DNA of 64,000 bases from NCBI GenBank assembly GCA_015059185.1, contig SVAY01000007.1:1-64000 (forward strand), given 5' to 3'. This DNA comes from Erysipelotrichaceae bacterium. Its GTDB lineage: Bacteria > Bacillota_I > Bacilli_A > RFN20 > CAG-826. Positions 6,900 to 16,138 of this stretch are shown here, one piece after another (position 1 is the first letter of the stretch; each line of letters starts with the position of its first letter). A model generated the notes under the pieces. It was given only the letters and a program-made list of their open reading frames with translations, searched no databases and had not been told where the DNA came from. A program made the translations under genes and the position numbers.

Positions 6900-9632
6900 A
6901 TGGACTACAAACAATCATTATTAATGGGTAAGTCAAATTTTGAAATGAGAGGTAACCTCAATCAAAAAGAACCTGTACTTGTTAAAGCTTGGCAAGATGA
7001 AAATCTTTATGAAGAGATGAATCTTAATCGTAAAGAGGCAAAGGAATTCGTGTTGCATGATGGCCCACCATACGCTAACGGCGATATGCACTGTGGTCAC
7101 ATGCTCAATAGAATCTTAAAAGACTTTGTGATCCGTTATAAAAATATGGAAGGATATAAGACCCCCTTCGTTTTTGGTTGGGATACACATGGCCTTCCAA
7201 TTGAAAACCAAGTGACTAAATCAGGAGTGAATAGAAAAACTACTCCAATCGTTGAATTCCGTAAGAAATGTGAAGAATATGCTTATAAACAAGTAGAGAA
7301 ACAAAAGGAACAAATTAGACGTTTAGGTTTAGTTGGTGATTTCTCTCATCCATATTTAACTCTCCAAAAAGAATATGAAGCAATGCAAATCCATAACTTT
7401 GCGATCATGGCTCTTAAAGGCTATATTTATAAAGGATTAAAGCCAGTTTATTGGTCACCAAGTAGTGAAACTGCTTTAGCTGAAGCGGAAATTGAATATC
7501 AAGATGTCTTATCTCATTCTATCTACGTTGCTTTTAAAGTAAGAGACGGTAAAGGCGTTGTTGATAGTGACGCAAGACTTGTCATCTGGACAACTACTCC
7601 TTGGACATTACCTGCTAACTTAGCGATTTCTGCTCATCCTGATTTCCTCTATGGCGAATACGAAACTAATAAAGGTAAATTAGTTTTCTTAGAAGAATTT
7701 GCCGACACTCTTAAAGATGAGCTCGATTTAGGTGATATTAAGTTAATTAAAGAAATAAGAGGTCAAGATTTAGAAGGAGTGGTTTGTATCCATCCTTTCT
7801 ATGATCGTGATTCTTTAGTGATTGTTGGTACTCACGTTACTAATGATGCTGGTACGGGACTAGTTCATACCGCTCCAGGACACGGTGTTGAAGACTATCA
7901 AGTGTGTTTAAAATATAAAGGCTTAGAGCCATACTGCCCAGTTGATGAAAAAGGCTACCTTAGAGGGGTAGGAGATAGACTTGAAGGTTTATACTTTGAA
8001 GACGCAAATAAGGTTGTATTAGAGATTTTAACTGAGAATAATGCTTTGTTAAAGCATTCAACCTTTACCCATAGCTATCCTCATGACTGGAGAACAAAGA
8101 AACCTCTAATCTTTAGAGCAACCAGCCAATGGTTCTGTTCTATCGATCCAATTAGAGAAGAACTTTTAAAACAAATCCATAATGTTAAATGGTATCCTTC
8201 TTGGGGTGAAACCAGAATGGTCAATATGATCAAAGATAGAGCGGACTGGTGTATTTCACGTCAAAGAGCATGGGGTGTACCAATTCCTATTTTCTATAAT
8301 GAAGATGGCACTCCAATCATTGAAAAAGAAGTATTTGACCATGTTGAAGCATTATTTAGAGAACATGGTAGTAATATTTGGTACGAAAAAGAGGCTAAAG
8401 ACTTATTGCCTGCTGGATATAAGAATAGCCATTCTCCTAATGGTAAATTCACTAAAGAAAACGATATCATGGATGTCTGGTTTGATAGTGGATCATCTTT
8501 CTCTAGCGCTATTATTGACCGAGGTACAACTTTCCCAGCCGATTTATATTTAGAAGGTAGTGACCAATATAGAGGTTGGTTTAACTCCTCCTTAATCGTT
8601 TCTACTGCAAGTTATGGGACTGCTCCATATAAAAATGTAGTAAGCCATGGTTGGGTTTTAGATGAACATGGTGAACAAATGCATAAATCTAAAGGTAATG
8701 GTGTTGATCCTACTAAGATTGCTAATGTATATGGTGCGGATATCCTTAGACTTTGGACAGCAACCATCGATTATCAACAGGATGTCAGAATTGGTGATAA
8801 TATCGTTAAACAAGTATCTGAACAATATCGTAAACTTAGAAATACATTAAAGTTCATCTCTTGGAACTTAACTGATTTTGATCCTTCTAAAGAAGCTAAA
8901 GAATATGAATTAGTAGATAGATTCTTACTTGAAAAGAATCAATATGTCATTAATTTTGTCAAAGACAAATTCTCTCACTTTGACTTCGCTAGTGGTATGA
9001 GTGTCCTTCTCACTTATATGAGTAGTGACTTATCTAGTTTCTATTTAGATATCGCTAAAGACACACTTTACTGTGAAGCAAAGAATAGTGTAAGACGTAA
9101 TCAAGTTCAAAGTGTTTTATATCGAGTTGGAGAAACATTACTTAGATTACTCAATCCAGTTCTTCCATTCACTATGGATGAATTTAATAAGAATCTCCCA
9201 GGTGAACGTAAAAAGAACGCTCAATTATATGATTTACCAGAATCTAGAGAACTAGATAATGATTTACTTGCTAAATACGAAGACTTACTTAAAGTGAGAG
9301 GTGATGTCCTTAAAGCTTTAGAAGAAGCAAGAAATAAACAAATCATTGGTTCTTCTCAACAAGCAGAAGTGAATCTAGAAGTTAAAGATAGTAAAGTTAA
9401 AGATTTATTTGCTAATATATCTTTAGATGAACTCGCTAAGATCTTTGTGGTCAGTGATGTACATTTATGTCCACACGCTGATGAATTAGACTTAGAGAAT
9501 GCTAAAGTATATGTCGCTCATCATGCTGGTAAGTTCTGTGAAAGATGCTGGAACTATGAGTATGATGCAGTGGAGCAAAGCGATGGCACTTATTTATGTA
9601 AGAGATGTCATCAAGTGATGGAGGGAAAATAA
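6900..9632 (+). CDS. ileS: Isoleucyl-tRNA synthetase
   Basis: This class I synthetase charges tRNA-Ile. The 910 residues show the HIGH-type motif PPYANGDMHCGH (about 56-67), the WTTTPWTLPAN editing-domain start, the KMSKS-type motif MHKSKGNGV (about 596) and a C-terminal zinc finger CERCWNYEY...CKRC. Its GGAGGAAA ribosome binding site lies just after the T-box leader. The last bases overlap the lspA start (TAATG). Several frames inside it are shadows. Length and motifs are those of the bacterial type with the C-terminal zinc domain. Confidence 0.98.
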   Translation: MDYKQSLLMGKSNFEMRGNLNQKEPVLVKAWQDENLYEEMNLNRKEAKEFVLHDGPPYANGDMHCGHMLNRILKDFVIRYKNMEGYKTPFVFGWDTHGLPIENQVTKSGVNRKTTPIVEFRKKCEEYAYKQVEKQKEQIRRLGLVGDFSHPYLTLQKEYEAMQIHNFAIMALKGYIYKGLKPVYWSPSSETALAEAEIEYQDVLSHSIYVAFKVRDGKGVVDSDARLVIWTTTPWTLPANLAISAHPDFLYGEYETNKGKLVFLEEFADTLKDELDLGDIKLIKEIRGQDLEGVVCIHPFYDRDSLVIVGTHVTNDAGTGLVHTAPGHGVEDYQVCLKYKGLEPYCPVDEKGYLRGVGDRLEGLYFEDANKVVLEILTENNALLKHSTFTHSYPHDWRTKKPLIFRATSQWFCSIDPIREELLKQIHNVKWYPSWGETRMVNMIKDRADWCISRQRAWGVPIPIFYNEDGTPIIEKEVFDHVEALFREHGSNIWYEKEAKDLLPAGYKNSHSPNGKFTKENDIMDVWFDSGSSFSSAIIDRGTTFPADLYLEGSDQYRGWFNSSLIVSTASYGTAPYKNVVSHGWVLDEHGEQMHKSKGNGVDPTKIANVYGADILRLWTATIDYQQDVRIGDNIVKQVSEQYRKLRNTLKFISWNLTDFDPSKEAKEYELVDRFLLEKNQYVINFVKDKFSHFDFASGMSVLLTYMSSDLSSFYLDIAKDTLYCEAKNSVRRNQVQSVLYRVGETLLRLLNPVLPFTMDEFNKNLPGERKKNAQLYDLPESRELDNDLLAKYEDLLKVRGDVLKALEEARNKQIIGSSQQAEVNLEVKDSKVKDLFANISLDELAKIFVVSDVHLCPHADELDLENAKVYVAHHAGKFCERCWNYEYDAVEQSDGTYLCKRCHQVMEGK

Positions 9633-10420
9633 TGGATAAATTTAAAGACTACGCCAAATGGTTCTACAAATCCTTTATTTGGTTAGGACTCCTTTTACTC
9701 ATCATTGATATCGTTACTAAAAATGTAATTATTGCTAATAGAACATATATATTAGCTCAAGGTGATCATGGTATTGATTTAATTCCAGGTTTCTTAGCAA
9801 TTAACTATACAATTAACAATAATGCGGCCTTTGGATTAGGTACGACCAGTGAATTAGCGAATAGAATTCTCTATATTGTTTTTGCTAGTATTGCCTGTAT
9901 TGTCTTAATCTTTGTGTATGTTAAATTCTTTAAGAGATTAGGCAAGATGTATAAAGCCTGTATCATGATGATTCTTGTCGGTGCTTTAGGCAACTTAATT
10001 GACCGTACATTCTTCACTACATCTTATTTAGGAATGACTGGTGGTCAACCTGGTGTTGTTGACTGGATTGATTTTTATGGTATCTGGCCATACATCTTTA
10101 ATATCGCTGATAGTGCGATTGTTATTGGTACCATCTTACTTATCGTTTGGCTCATTGTTGAAGAAATTAGAGACAGCAAAAAGCGTAATGCTGTGACTTT
10201 AAAGAAAGACGTTGTGGAAGCTAAAATTGCTGCTCAAGAAGTTAAGGGAGTGGAGCCAGTAGAAGAGGTCAAAGAAGTTGAACCTGTGGAAGAAGTAAAA
10301 GAGGCTGAACCTCTTCCTACTCCAGTCAAAGAAGAAAAGAAAGAAGAAGTAAAACCAGTTAAAAAAACTAACAAAACTCCTTCTAAATCAGCAAAAACTC
10401 AGAAAAATAGTAAAAAATAA
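9632..10420 (+). CDS. lspA: Lipoprotein signal peptidase LspA with long charged tail
   Basis: Signal peptidase II cleaves prolipoprotein signal peptides in the membrane. Start chosen at 9632 because GGAGGG lies 6 bases before it and the product starts MDKFKDYAKW; an earlier ATG at 9605 is less likely. Four membrane segments and the family motifs INNNAAFGLG, GALGNLIDR (first catalytic Asp) and FNIADSAI (second Asp) are present. After residue about 180 there is an unusual cytoplasmic tail of roughly 80 residues. It has repeats of VEPVEEVKE and then a lysine-rich end. The core is normal; the tail has no known role. Confidence 0.95.
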   Translation: MDKFKDYAKWFYKSFIWLGLLLLIIDIVTKNVIIANRTYILAQGDHGIDLIPGFLAINYTINNNAAFGLGTTSELANRILYIVFASIACIVLIFVYVKFFKRLGKMYKACIMMILVGALGNLIDRTFFTTSYLGMTGGQPGVVDWIDFYGIWPYIFNIADSAIVIGTILLIVWLIVEEIRDSKKRNAVTLKKDVVEAKIAAQEVKGVEPVEEVKEVEPVEEVKEAEPLPTPVKEEKKEEVKPVKKTNKTPSKSAKTQKNSKK

Positions 10421-11322
10421 TGAATTTTAAAGTTGATCAAGCTGAATCAAATATTAGATTAGATAAATATTTATCATTGAAATGTCCTACGAAAAGCAGG
10501 ACTTTTCTTGCTAAGCTCATTGATGACGGAGAAGTAAAGGTCAATGGTAAGACTTCTAAAGCTTCTTTTAAGTTATCTACAAATGATGAAGTAGAAATTA
10601 ATATTCCTATAGATAAACCATTAGAAGTGAGTGCAGAAGATATTCCTTTAGATATCGTTTATGAAGATCAAGATATTCTAATTATCAATAAACCTCAAGG
10701 ATTAGTAGTGCATCCTGCTCCTGGACATTATGAACATACTTTAGTGAACGCCATCCTTAATCACTGCAGTGATCTTAGCGGGATTAACGGGGTGATTCGT
10801 CCCGGTATTGTTCACCGTATTGATAAAGATACAAGTGGGTTAATTTGTATTGCGAAAAATGATGAAGCACATCACTTTTTAAGCGAACAACTTAAAGACC
10901 ATACTATGAATAGAGAATATTACGCTTTAGTGAAGGGTGTAATTAAAGAGAACCATGGCAAAATTGATATGCCTATTGGTAGAAGCCGCGCTGATAGAAA
11001 GAAGATGGCGGTAAATAAAGAAAACGGAAAAGACGCTATCACTTTCTTTGATGTTGTTGAAAGATATAAAGACCACACATTAATTAAATGTAAATTAGTA
11101 ACTGGAAGAACTCATCAAATTAGAGTCCATATGGCTTATATTAATCATCCAGTTGAAGGAGATCCGCTTTATAACAAAAGAAATGCTCATTTATTAGCTG
11201 ATAATGGACAACTCCTTGTTGCTTATAAACTTAATCTTATTCATCCAAGAACTAAAAAAGAGGTTTCTTTTGAAATCCCTCTTCCTCAATATTTTTTAGA
11301 TATAATTAGTAAGTTAAGCTAA
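10420..11322 (+). CDS. rluD: RluD-family 23S rRNA pseudouridine synthase
   Basis: The 300-residue protein has an N-terminal S4 RNA-binding domain (residues 12-75) and the RluA/RluD catalytic domain. Active-site Asp lies in VHRIDKDTSGL (about 135) and the later motif is TGRTHQIRVHMAYINHP. It follows lspA with a TAATG overlap, the common lspA-rluD order of Firmicutes. The exact target positions in 23S rRNA (1911/1915/1917 for RluD) are inferred from family and gene order; a related RluA-type specificity cannot be excluded. Confidence 0.9.
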   Translation: MNFKVDQAESNIRLDKYLSLKCPTKSRTFLAKLIDDGEVKVNGKTSKASFKLSTNDEVEINIPIDKPLEVSAEDIPLDIVYEDQDILIINKPQGLVVHPAPGHYEHTLVNAILNHCSDLSGINGVIRPGIVHRIDKDTSGLICIAKNDEAHHFLSEQLKDHTMNREYYALVKGVIKENHGKIDMPIGRSRADRKKMAVNKENGKDAITFFDVVERYKDHTLIKCKLVTGRTHQIRVHMAYINHPVEGDPLYNKRNAHLLADNGQLLVAYKLNLIHPRTKKEVSFEIPLPQYFLDIISKLS

Positions 11323-12243
11323 TTTGACGCTTATAACTTCTTTATAATTGGCGAAGTTTTTCTTCGCTATTTTATTAAACTCTAAAATGCCGTGGTGCTC
11401 AATGAAATCACGAGCAAATTCATTAACCTTACTTCCAGCTCCTAAAGGAATCTTAGTATCGTATTTTAAATTTAATGCATCCATTTCTAATAAAAATGCA
11501 TATCTAGCAATAACACTAGCAGCGGCGACGCTAGGATAGATAGATTCACCTTTAGTCATAAAGGAGATATCCTTAACAACATTTTCTTCTGGATCATCTA
11601 AATATTCATAGAATTTTTCCTTAGAAACAAATTGATCAACATAGACACCAACAACTTCTGGATGTTTATTGACTAGATTATATAAAGCTCTATTATGCAT
11701 TTTGGCTTTTAAGCCATTAATATTATCTTTACCGATTAAAGCATTATATCTTTCGTTAGATAAGGTTAATTTAGAATATTCAATTTTCTTAACAAGAACT
11801 TCTCCGATTTCTCTAATTTTAGCGTCAGTAAGTTTTTTAGAATCGGTAACACCTAATTCTTTTAAGAGCTTAATATCTTCTTTTCTAATATATGTCGCTA
11901 CCACAATCATTGGACCAAGGAAATCACCAACACCAACTTCATCGCTTCCAATTTGGTCATTGATATCGACCCAGTTTTTACTTCTTGAAACAACTTTGGT
12001 TGGTTTTGGTTCAGGTTTAAAACCTTCAACAATCGTCCATCTAGAATATTCTTCTAAAGCATTATCGCCACCGAAAGTGATCTTTTTGTTTTGTTTAGAA
12101 TTATTATAGCCAGTGATGACTGCATCATTATATTTCGCAACAAAATTAATATATTCCCCTCTAAAAGGAACAGTGAAGAGCTTATAAAAGCTCTTTATTT
12201 CTTCGAATCTCGTTTCGTTAACTTTAAGAGTAAAGATATTCAT
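11314..12243 (-). CDS. rnhC: Ribonuclease HIII
   Basis: RNase HIII cuts the RNA strand of RNA-DNA hybrids. The 309-residue protein has an N-terminal TBP-like substrate-binding domain (1-85) and a catalytic domain with QIGSDEVGVGDFLGP (first acidic pair), VTDSKKLTD and later acidic residues around VYVDQF. The C-terminus has the HHGILEFNKIAKKNFANYKE segment. It converges on rluD with a 9-base overlap. The promoter (TTGCTT at 12280-12275, TGC-TAGAAT ending 12253) leaves only 9 bases before the ATG, so the mRNA is near-leaderless. Confidence 0.93.
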   Translation of the reverse strand: MNIFTLKVNETRFEEIKSFYKLFTVPFRGEYINFVAKYNDAVITGYNNSKQNKKITFGGDNALEEYSRWTIVEGFKPEPKPTKVVSRSKNWVDINDQIGSDEVGVGDFLGPMIVVATYIRKEDIKLLKELGVTDSKKLTDAKIREIGEVLVKKIEYSKLTLSNERYNALIGKDNINGLKAKMHNRALYNLVNKHPEVVGVYVDQFVSKEKFYEYLDDPEENVVKDISFMTKGESIYPSVAAASVIARYAFLLEMDALNLKYDTKIPLGAGSKVNEFARDFIEHHGILEFNKIAKKNFANYKEVISVKLA

Positions 12244-12252
12244 ACCTTTGGT

Positions 12253-12280
12253 ATTCTAGCACTTATTAAAAATAAAGCAA
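12253..12280 (-). promoter_or_regulatory. Predicted rnhC promoter, near-leaderless
   Basis: On the minus strand TTGCTT (12280-12275) and an extended -10 TAGAAT (12258-12253) are 16 bases apart. The ATG at 12243 follows after 9 bases. Confidence 0.5.
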
Positions 12281-12361
12281 TCTCTTACGAGTGAACAAAA
12301 CAATAAAAATATATCATGCAGCTAACAAAAATTATTAAGATAATAATGTAAACGTTATTTT

Positions 12362-12961
12362 ATGTCGGTAATGTTTGACAAAACACCGACACAAAAGTAC
12401 AATTATGGTATGATACTTACTTATTCAGACATTGTTAAAAAAGAATCTTCTATAAGAAAAGCTAGGAAAGCTATATTTGAAAAGAAATATTTAAAAATTG
12501 GTCATGGTTTATACTGCCAAGGAACTATTGATTATGATTCTCTAGAGGTTATTTTTTCTCGTTATAAAAACATTATTGTTACCCTTAATACAGCTTTTGA
12601 AATATATGATATGGTTGATAGAAATAGTGATAAATATACAATCGCAACCGTTGAATGGTCACGAGTAATCACCTCAATTAATGTTGATCAAATTTTTACA
12701 AGCAAAAAGTATTTTAATATAGGTAAAACTAAGATGCTTTATCAAGGCTTTTATATATATATCTATGATAAAGAAAGATTATTGATTGAATTAATAAGAA
12801 ACAAACATAGATTTCCTTATGATTATTATAAAGAAGTAGTGAACTCTTATAGGAAACTATTCATTAATCATGAGCTTGATATTAATAAGTTAAGAAAGTA
12901 TCTTAAACATTTTACATATGGGAATAGCATCCTAAGTAGAATAATGGAGGTGATTGTATGA
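12362..12961 (+). CDS. AbiEi-like antitoxin/regulator of a type IV toxin-antitoxin pair
   Basis: This 199-residue protein begins with a winged-helix region (TYSDIVKKESSIRKARKAIFEKKYLKIGHGLYC) typical of AbiEi antitoxins, which repress their own operon. The rest matches the AbiEi C-terminal domain only loosely. It overlaps the downstream nucleotidyltransferase gene by ATGA, the usual AbiE layout. A second ATG three codons on is an alternative start. The pair sits between rnhC and mutS2, two housekeeping genes, and is likely acquired. Function is inferred from domain order and partner. Confidence 0.72.
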   Translation: MSVMFDKTPTQKYNYGMILTYSDIVKKESSIRKARKAIFEKKYLKIGHGLYCQGTIDYDSLEVIFSRYKNIIVTLNTAFEIYDMVDRNSDKYTIATVEWSRVITSINVDQIFTSKKYFNIGKTKMLYQGFYIYIYDKERLLIELIRNKHRFPYDYYKEVVNSYRKLFINHELDINKLRKYLKHFTYGNSILSRIMEVIV

Positions 12962-13764
12962 CGCTTAAAGAAATGGTAAGAAGCAAACAACACCAAGGTT
13001 TTTCTACCCTAATTGCAGAAAGTTTAGTTGGACAAGAAATATTATTGCAGGCAATCAAGAAATCTAAAATAGTTGATAAAACGCTCATTAAGGGTGGTGT
13101 TTTAATGTATAACATTACAAAAAACAATCGAAGAGCAAGTAGAGATTTAGATTTTGATTTGATAAGGTATGATATCAAAAATAATGAAAGCATTGACGCT
13201 TTTATAATGCTTTTGAATAAAAGTGTTAACCAGTTAAAAATCGATAGAATTGGAAATATCGAAGAATTAAATCAAGAAGATTACAAAGGCAAAAGAGTGT
13301 TTGTAAGGATATCCGATCCTTCTTATTCGTTTACAATCAAACTTGATATCGGCGTTCACACTTTATTTGCCATTGAACAAGATGAAATGGAGTTTAATAT
13401 TGGACTAGATGGAAGTAAAGTTGTTTTAAAGATTAATCCAGTAGAACAAGTGATTGCCGAAAAACTATATTCTTTAGCCAAATTAGGTGTCGTTTCAACA
13501 CGATTTAAGGATTTATATGATGTTTATTATTTGCTCAAGAATTACAGATATAACAAGAAAATTATTGTTAAATGTTTAGAACTACTAGTTGGATATGGAA
13601 AAAATAATATCAAAGATATTTATGAGTTAATTGATATAATTGTCGATGTTCTTAATGACAATTTTTGGAGGAAAAACTTTGATACCTCAAACACTAATTG
13701 GTTGGAAATCCAAGATAATCAACTTATTATAGACACTATAATCAATTTTGTTGAAACTTTATAA
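12958..13764 (+). CDS. AbiEii-like nucleotidyltransferase toxin
   Basis: The 268-residue protein carries the AbiEii/AbiGii nucleotidyltransferase signature. LIKGGVLMYNIT is followed by RRASRDLDFDLIRYD, whose two Asp residues bind metal, and a later acidic residue lies in FTIKLDIGVH. A conserved VIAEKLYSLAKLGVVSTRFKDLYDVYYL helix block is typical of the family. AbiE toxins transfer nucleotides to tRNA or other acceptors and stop growth, and some give phage abortive infection. An ATGA overlap with the regulator implies translational coupling. Substrate cannot be told from sequence. Confidence 0.82.
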   Translation: MTLKEMVRSKQHQGFSTLIAESLVGQEILLQAIKKSKIVDKTLIKGGVLMYNITKNNRRASRDLDFDLIRYDIKNNESIDAFIMLLNKSVNQLKIDRIGNIEELNQEDYKGKRVFVRISDPSYSFTIKLDIGVHTLFAIEQDEMEFNIGLDGSKVVLKINPVEQVIAEKLYSLAKLGVVSTRFKDLYDVYYLLKNYRYNKKIIVKCLELLVGYGKNNIKDIYELIDIIVDVLNDNFWRKNFDTSNTNWLEIQDNQLIIDTIINFVETL

Positions 13765-13813
13765 AATGATATGGTCGATACATATCATGTTTTAATTTTC
13801 GTTCATAAACGGA

Positions 13814-13819
13814 TATAAT
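13814..13819 (+). promoter_or_regulatory. -10 box of mutS2, near-leaderless
   Basis: A consensus TATAAT ends 9 bases before the mutS2 ATG at 13829. The -35 region is weak. There is no ribosome binding site in the gap. Confidence 0.5.
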
Positions 13820-13828
13820 GTTCACGTT

Positions 13829-16138
13829 ATGCAAGACATTTATCAAACCTTTGAATTTTATAAAATCAAAGAAATGCTTAATGAATACGCGAAGACATCT
13901 TTAGCAAATAAGAAGATTGATAGTTTAAAGATGTTTCCTTCTTTTAACGATGTAAATGAAGCATTAGAAGATTTAAAAGAAATTACATCCATCATTTTTA
14001 GATTTGGTCCTTTACCAATTGAAAACAGTGTAGACGCTCTTGAATTAATCGAAATGGCGAAGAAAACTGGTATCTTAACTCCACATGATTTCCATATGGT
14101 AGATAATGACATCTGTACGATGATCGCTTTAAGCGAATATATTAAGAAGATTGATGTATCTTATCCTCGTATCCAACTGAAGATTGCCTCATTTAAAGAC
14201 CTGAAGAACCTACAAAATGCAATTAGAAGAGTGATTACTAATTCCTTAACTGTTGATGACAAAGCTAGTGTTAAGCTAAGTGAAATTAGAAGCGATTTAA
14301 AAAAACTTAATCGTCAACTTGAATCTAAGGCTGCTTCTTTAGCCTATCAATATGGACAATATTTAAGCGATGAAAATCCAACTATTAGAGATGGGCATTT
14401 TGTTTTGCCTGTTAAAACATCGTATAAATCTAAAGTCCTCGGTGCAATCTATGATATAAGTGATACTGGTAACACAACATTTATTGAACCACTTGAAATA
14501 ATTACCTTAAATAATCAAATCACAGGATTAAAAGTAGAAGAAGCAGAAGAAGTTAGAAGAATATTAAAAGAATTAACTTCTTTGCTCCTTATTCAAGAAG
14601 ATGAAGTAATTAACAATAATAGAATTATTGGAGAATTAGATTTCTTAAGTTCTAAAGCCTTATTTGCTAAAGAGATTGGTGGAGAAATTGCTACTTTATC
14701 TAGTAAAACCCAAGTCATAGATTTAGTTAATGCCCGTCACCCTTTGCTCGATCAAAAGAAAGTAGTGAGTAATTCCTATCACTTTGATGAAGATAAAAGG
14801 ATTGTTATTATTTCTGGTCCTAACGCTGGAGGAAAAACCGTTTCCTTAAAAGTAGTGGGTTTATTAGTTTTAATGAATCAATGTGGACTTCCTCTACCAG
14901 TTTCTAAAGCTACATTATCTTATTTCAATCACATCTATATTGATATCGGTGATAACCAATCTCTAAGCGATAATCTATCAACTTTCTCTGCCCATATGTC
15001 GCATATTGGAGAGATTGCAAGGCTTGCAAAAGGTCGAGATCTTGTATTAATTGATGAACTTGGTACGGGTACTGATCCTAAAGAAGGTGAAGCAATTGCC
15101 TTAGGTGTGATTAATTCTTTAATTAGATCACATTCATTTGCCTTTATCTCCTCTCACTTTTCAAGTTTAAAAGAATATGCTTTAACTAACCCTCATATTG
15201 AAAATTCCAGCATGATCTTTGATGAAGAGAAACTATTACCAACTTATATCTTTAAAATGGGAGCCCCAGGAAGAAGTTATGGTTTAGAAGTAGCCTCTAG
15301 ATATGGTGTGAGCGAATCAATCATTAAAGAAGCTAAAGATTATATTAATTCTAAACACGACGATAAAACTGACGAATTAATATCTACTTTACAAAAGAAA
15401 GTGGAGAACGCTTCGAAAATAGAAGAAGAATTAAAGAAGCAAAAAGCAGAAGTTGATATAGAAGCAAAAAGATTATATATCGATAGAAAGAATCTTGAAG
15501 AAAAACGTAATAAACTTCTTTCTAGTGTAGAGAGTGAGAAGCAAGAACTCATCGAAGATACAAAGCGTGAACTCGAAGATATTATGAAATCCTTAAGTGG
15601 AGGAGATGTTAAACTCCATGATGTTATTGCACTTAAAAAGAAAGTGGAAGAATTAGAAGAAAAGAATGAACTTGAAAACTTTAAAGAAGATATTAAAGTG
15701 AATGATCATGTTTCTATCCCTTCTTTAGAAATATATGGAATAGTAAAGCGAATTAAGGGCAATAAAGCCACTATTAATAGTGACTCAGGTATTTCCTTAG
15801 AAATTGATGTTAATCGCCTCCATAAAGTCGCGAAAGCAGAAATAAGAGTGGTAGCAAAGAAGAAAAACATCACTGAACTCAACTTAAAGTCTGTTCCTAT
15901 TGAACTTAATATCATTGGACTTCACGTTGATGAAGGAAAAGAGAAACTTGTTAAGTATCTAGATGACTGTCGACTTAAACATATGTCAAAAGTGAGAATT
16001 ATACACGGCTTTGGTAGTGGGGCACTTCGTAAGATGGTCCATACTTATTTAAGCACTCAAAAAGATTTATCTTTCCAATTAGCCGATGGATATGAAGGTG
16101 GCGGTGGCGCCACTGTGGTGAAATTTAATGACCGATAA
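13829..16138 (+). CDS. mutS2: Endonuclease MutS2
   Basis: MutS2 is a MutS paralogue lacking the mismatch-recognition domain. It acts against homologous recombination and in ribosome collision rescue in Firmicutes. The 769 residues show the coiled core, Walker A ISGPNAGGKTVSLK (about 330), Walker B LVLIDELGTGTDPKEG and a long charged coiled coil (about 515-620). A C-terminal Smr nuclease domain (IGLHVDEGKEKL, HGFGSGALRKMVHTYL) follows. All parts are intact. The stop overlaps uvrC by 11 bases. A near-leaderless promoter drives it. Confidence 0.96.
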   Translation: MQDIYQTFEFYKIKEMLNEYAKTSLANKKIDSLKMFPSFNDVNEALEDLKEITSIIFRFGPLPIENSVDALELIEMAKKTGILTPHDFHMVDNDICTMIALSEYIKKIDVSYPRIQLKIASFKDLKNLQNAIRRVITNSLTVDDKASVKLSEIRSDLKKLNRQLESKAASLAYQYGQYLSDENPTIRDGHFVLPVKTSYKSKVLGAIYDISDTGNTTFIEPLEIITLNNQITGLKVEEAEEVRRILKELTSLLLIQEDEVINNNRIIGELDFLSSKALFAKEIGGEIATLSSKTQVIDLVNARHPLLDQKKVVSNSYHFDEDKRIVIISGPNAGGKTVSLKVVGLLVLMNQCGLPLPVSKATLSYFNHIYIDIGDNQSLSDNLSTFSAHMSHIGEIARLAKGRDLVLIDELGTGTDPKEGEAIALGVINSLIRSHSFAFISSHFSSLKEYALTNPHIENSSMIFDEEKLLPTYIFKMGAPGRSYGLEVASRYGVSESIIKEAKDYINSKHDDKTDELISTLQKKVENASKIEEELKKQKAEVDIEAKRLYIDRKNLEEKRNKLLSSVESEKQELIEDTKRELEDIMKSLSGGDVKLHDVIALKKKVEELEEKNELENFKEDIKVNDHVSIPSLEIYGIVKRIKGNKATINSDSGISLEIDVNRLHKVAKAEIRVVAKKKNITELNLKSVPIELNIIGLHVDEGKEKLVKYLDDCRLKHMSKVRIIHGFGSGALRKMVHTYLSTQKDLSFQLADGYEGGGGATVVKFNDR

